Positions 7,852 to 7,993 of a stretch of 7,993 nucleotides of DNA are shown here, one piece after another. A program made the position numbers and the translations under genes. The stretch's first letter is position 1. Each line of letters opens with the position of its first letter. This stretch comes from Candidatus Omnitrophota bacterium (GTDB taxonomy: Bacteria; Omnitrophota; Gorgyraeia; Zapsychrales; Zapsychraceae): NCBI GenBank assembly GCA_016217585.1, contig JACRHQ010000014.1, forward strand, positions 1 to 7,993, read 5' to 3'. The notes under the pieces were generated by a model. That model was not told the origin of the DNA. It made no database searches and was given only the letters and a program-made list of their open reading frames with translations.

Positions 7852-7993
7852 GGATGCTCCCTCTATTTATTTTTATCGTGTTCAAGGATCTTTTGTAACT
7901 ACTCAGGTTAAGAATTAGGTTCATTGAAAAAGATATTTTTTGACTCGACAGCGAATGTATTTTTCGAGTATGGTGTTAAGCATGAAAGCCTTA
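7852..7993. other. AT-rich intergenic region upstream of fabZ, possibly divergent
   Basis: This region is much richer in A+T than its surroundings and probably holds the fabZ promoter. The best minus-strand candidate is TTACAA (7893-7898), a 17-bp spacer and TAAAAA (7870-7875), which is a weak match. On the plus strand TTGACT (7940-7945) resembles a -35 box, but no good -10 box lies at the right distance. An ATG at 7982 starts MKAL and runs off the window, so a divergent gene may begin here; four codons are too few to call one. Confidence 0.3.

Overview
The window is a compact, gene-dense bacterial chromosome segment of fairly high G+C. All recognisable genes lie on the minus strand, so they are read from high to low coordinates. 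It carries housekeeping genes for lipid, DNA and RNA metabolism. The presence of fabZ, an NAD+-dependent ligase, Xer recombination genes and a lipoprotein with a type II signal fits a diderm bacterium. The tight overlaps and the mixed gene order, with cca rather than nusA-infB in front of rbfA-nrnA-truB, suggest an uncultivated lineage. Candidatus Omnitrophota would fit, but this is a guess from style and not shown by the sequence.

Layout in transcription order. From 7993 to 7852 is a short intergenic region, possibly divergent. fabZ (7851-7417) follows. A good sigma-70-type promoter (7392-7364) lies just behind fabZ and points at a tRNA locus. The first thing it meets is an orphan 5' half of a tRNA-Pro (7281-7243). 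Next come about 160 bp rich in short palindromes (7242-7081) and a small AT-rich gene for a stand-alone GIY-YIG nuclease (7072-6794). Only 7 bp later lies the intact tRNA-Pro(CGG) gene with an encoded CCA (6786-6710). Behind it are acyP (acylphosphatase), ligA (DNA ligase), a lipoprotein gene, xerD, cca, rbfA, nrnA and the 5' part of truB, which runs off the left edge.

From acyP to truB the genes are spaced by less than about 30 bp or overlap by 4 to 41 bp, so they probably form one long operon. ligA and xerD serve replication and chromosome resolution. cca and truB act on tRNA, rbfA matures the 30S subunit, and nrnA clears short RNA or pAp.

The standout is the 495-bp unit 6787-7281. A 39-bp perfect direct repeat of tRNA-Pro nucleotides 1-38 flanks the GIY-YIG gene and its palindromes, one copy being inside the intact tRNA. 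It looks like a very small nuclease-bearing element that entered the tRNA at the anticodon loop and carried a replacement 5' half, leaving one intact tRNA gene. This interpretation is inference. The 39/39 identity, the exact start at tRNA position 1, the position of the promoter and the base-composition change are read directly from the sequence.
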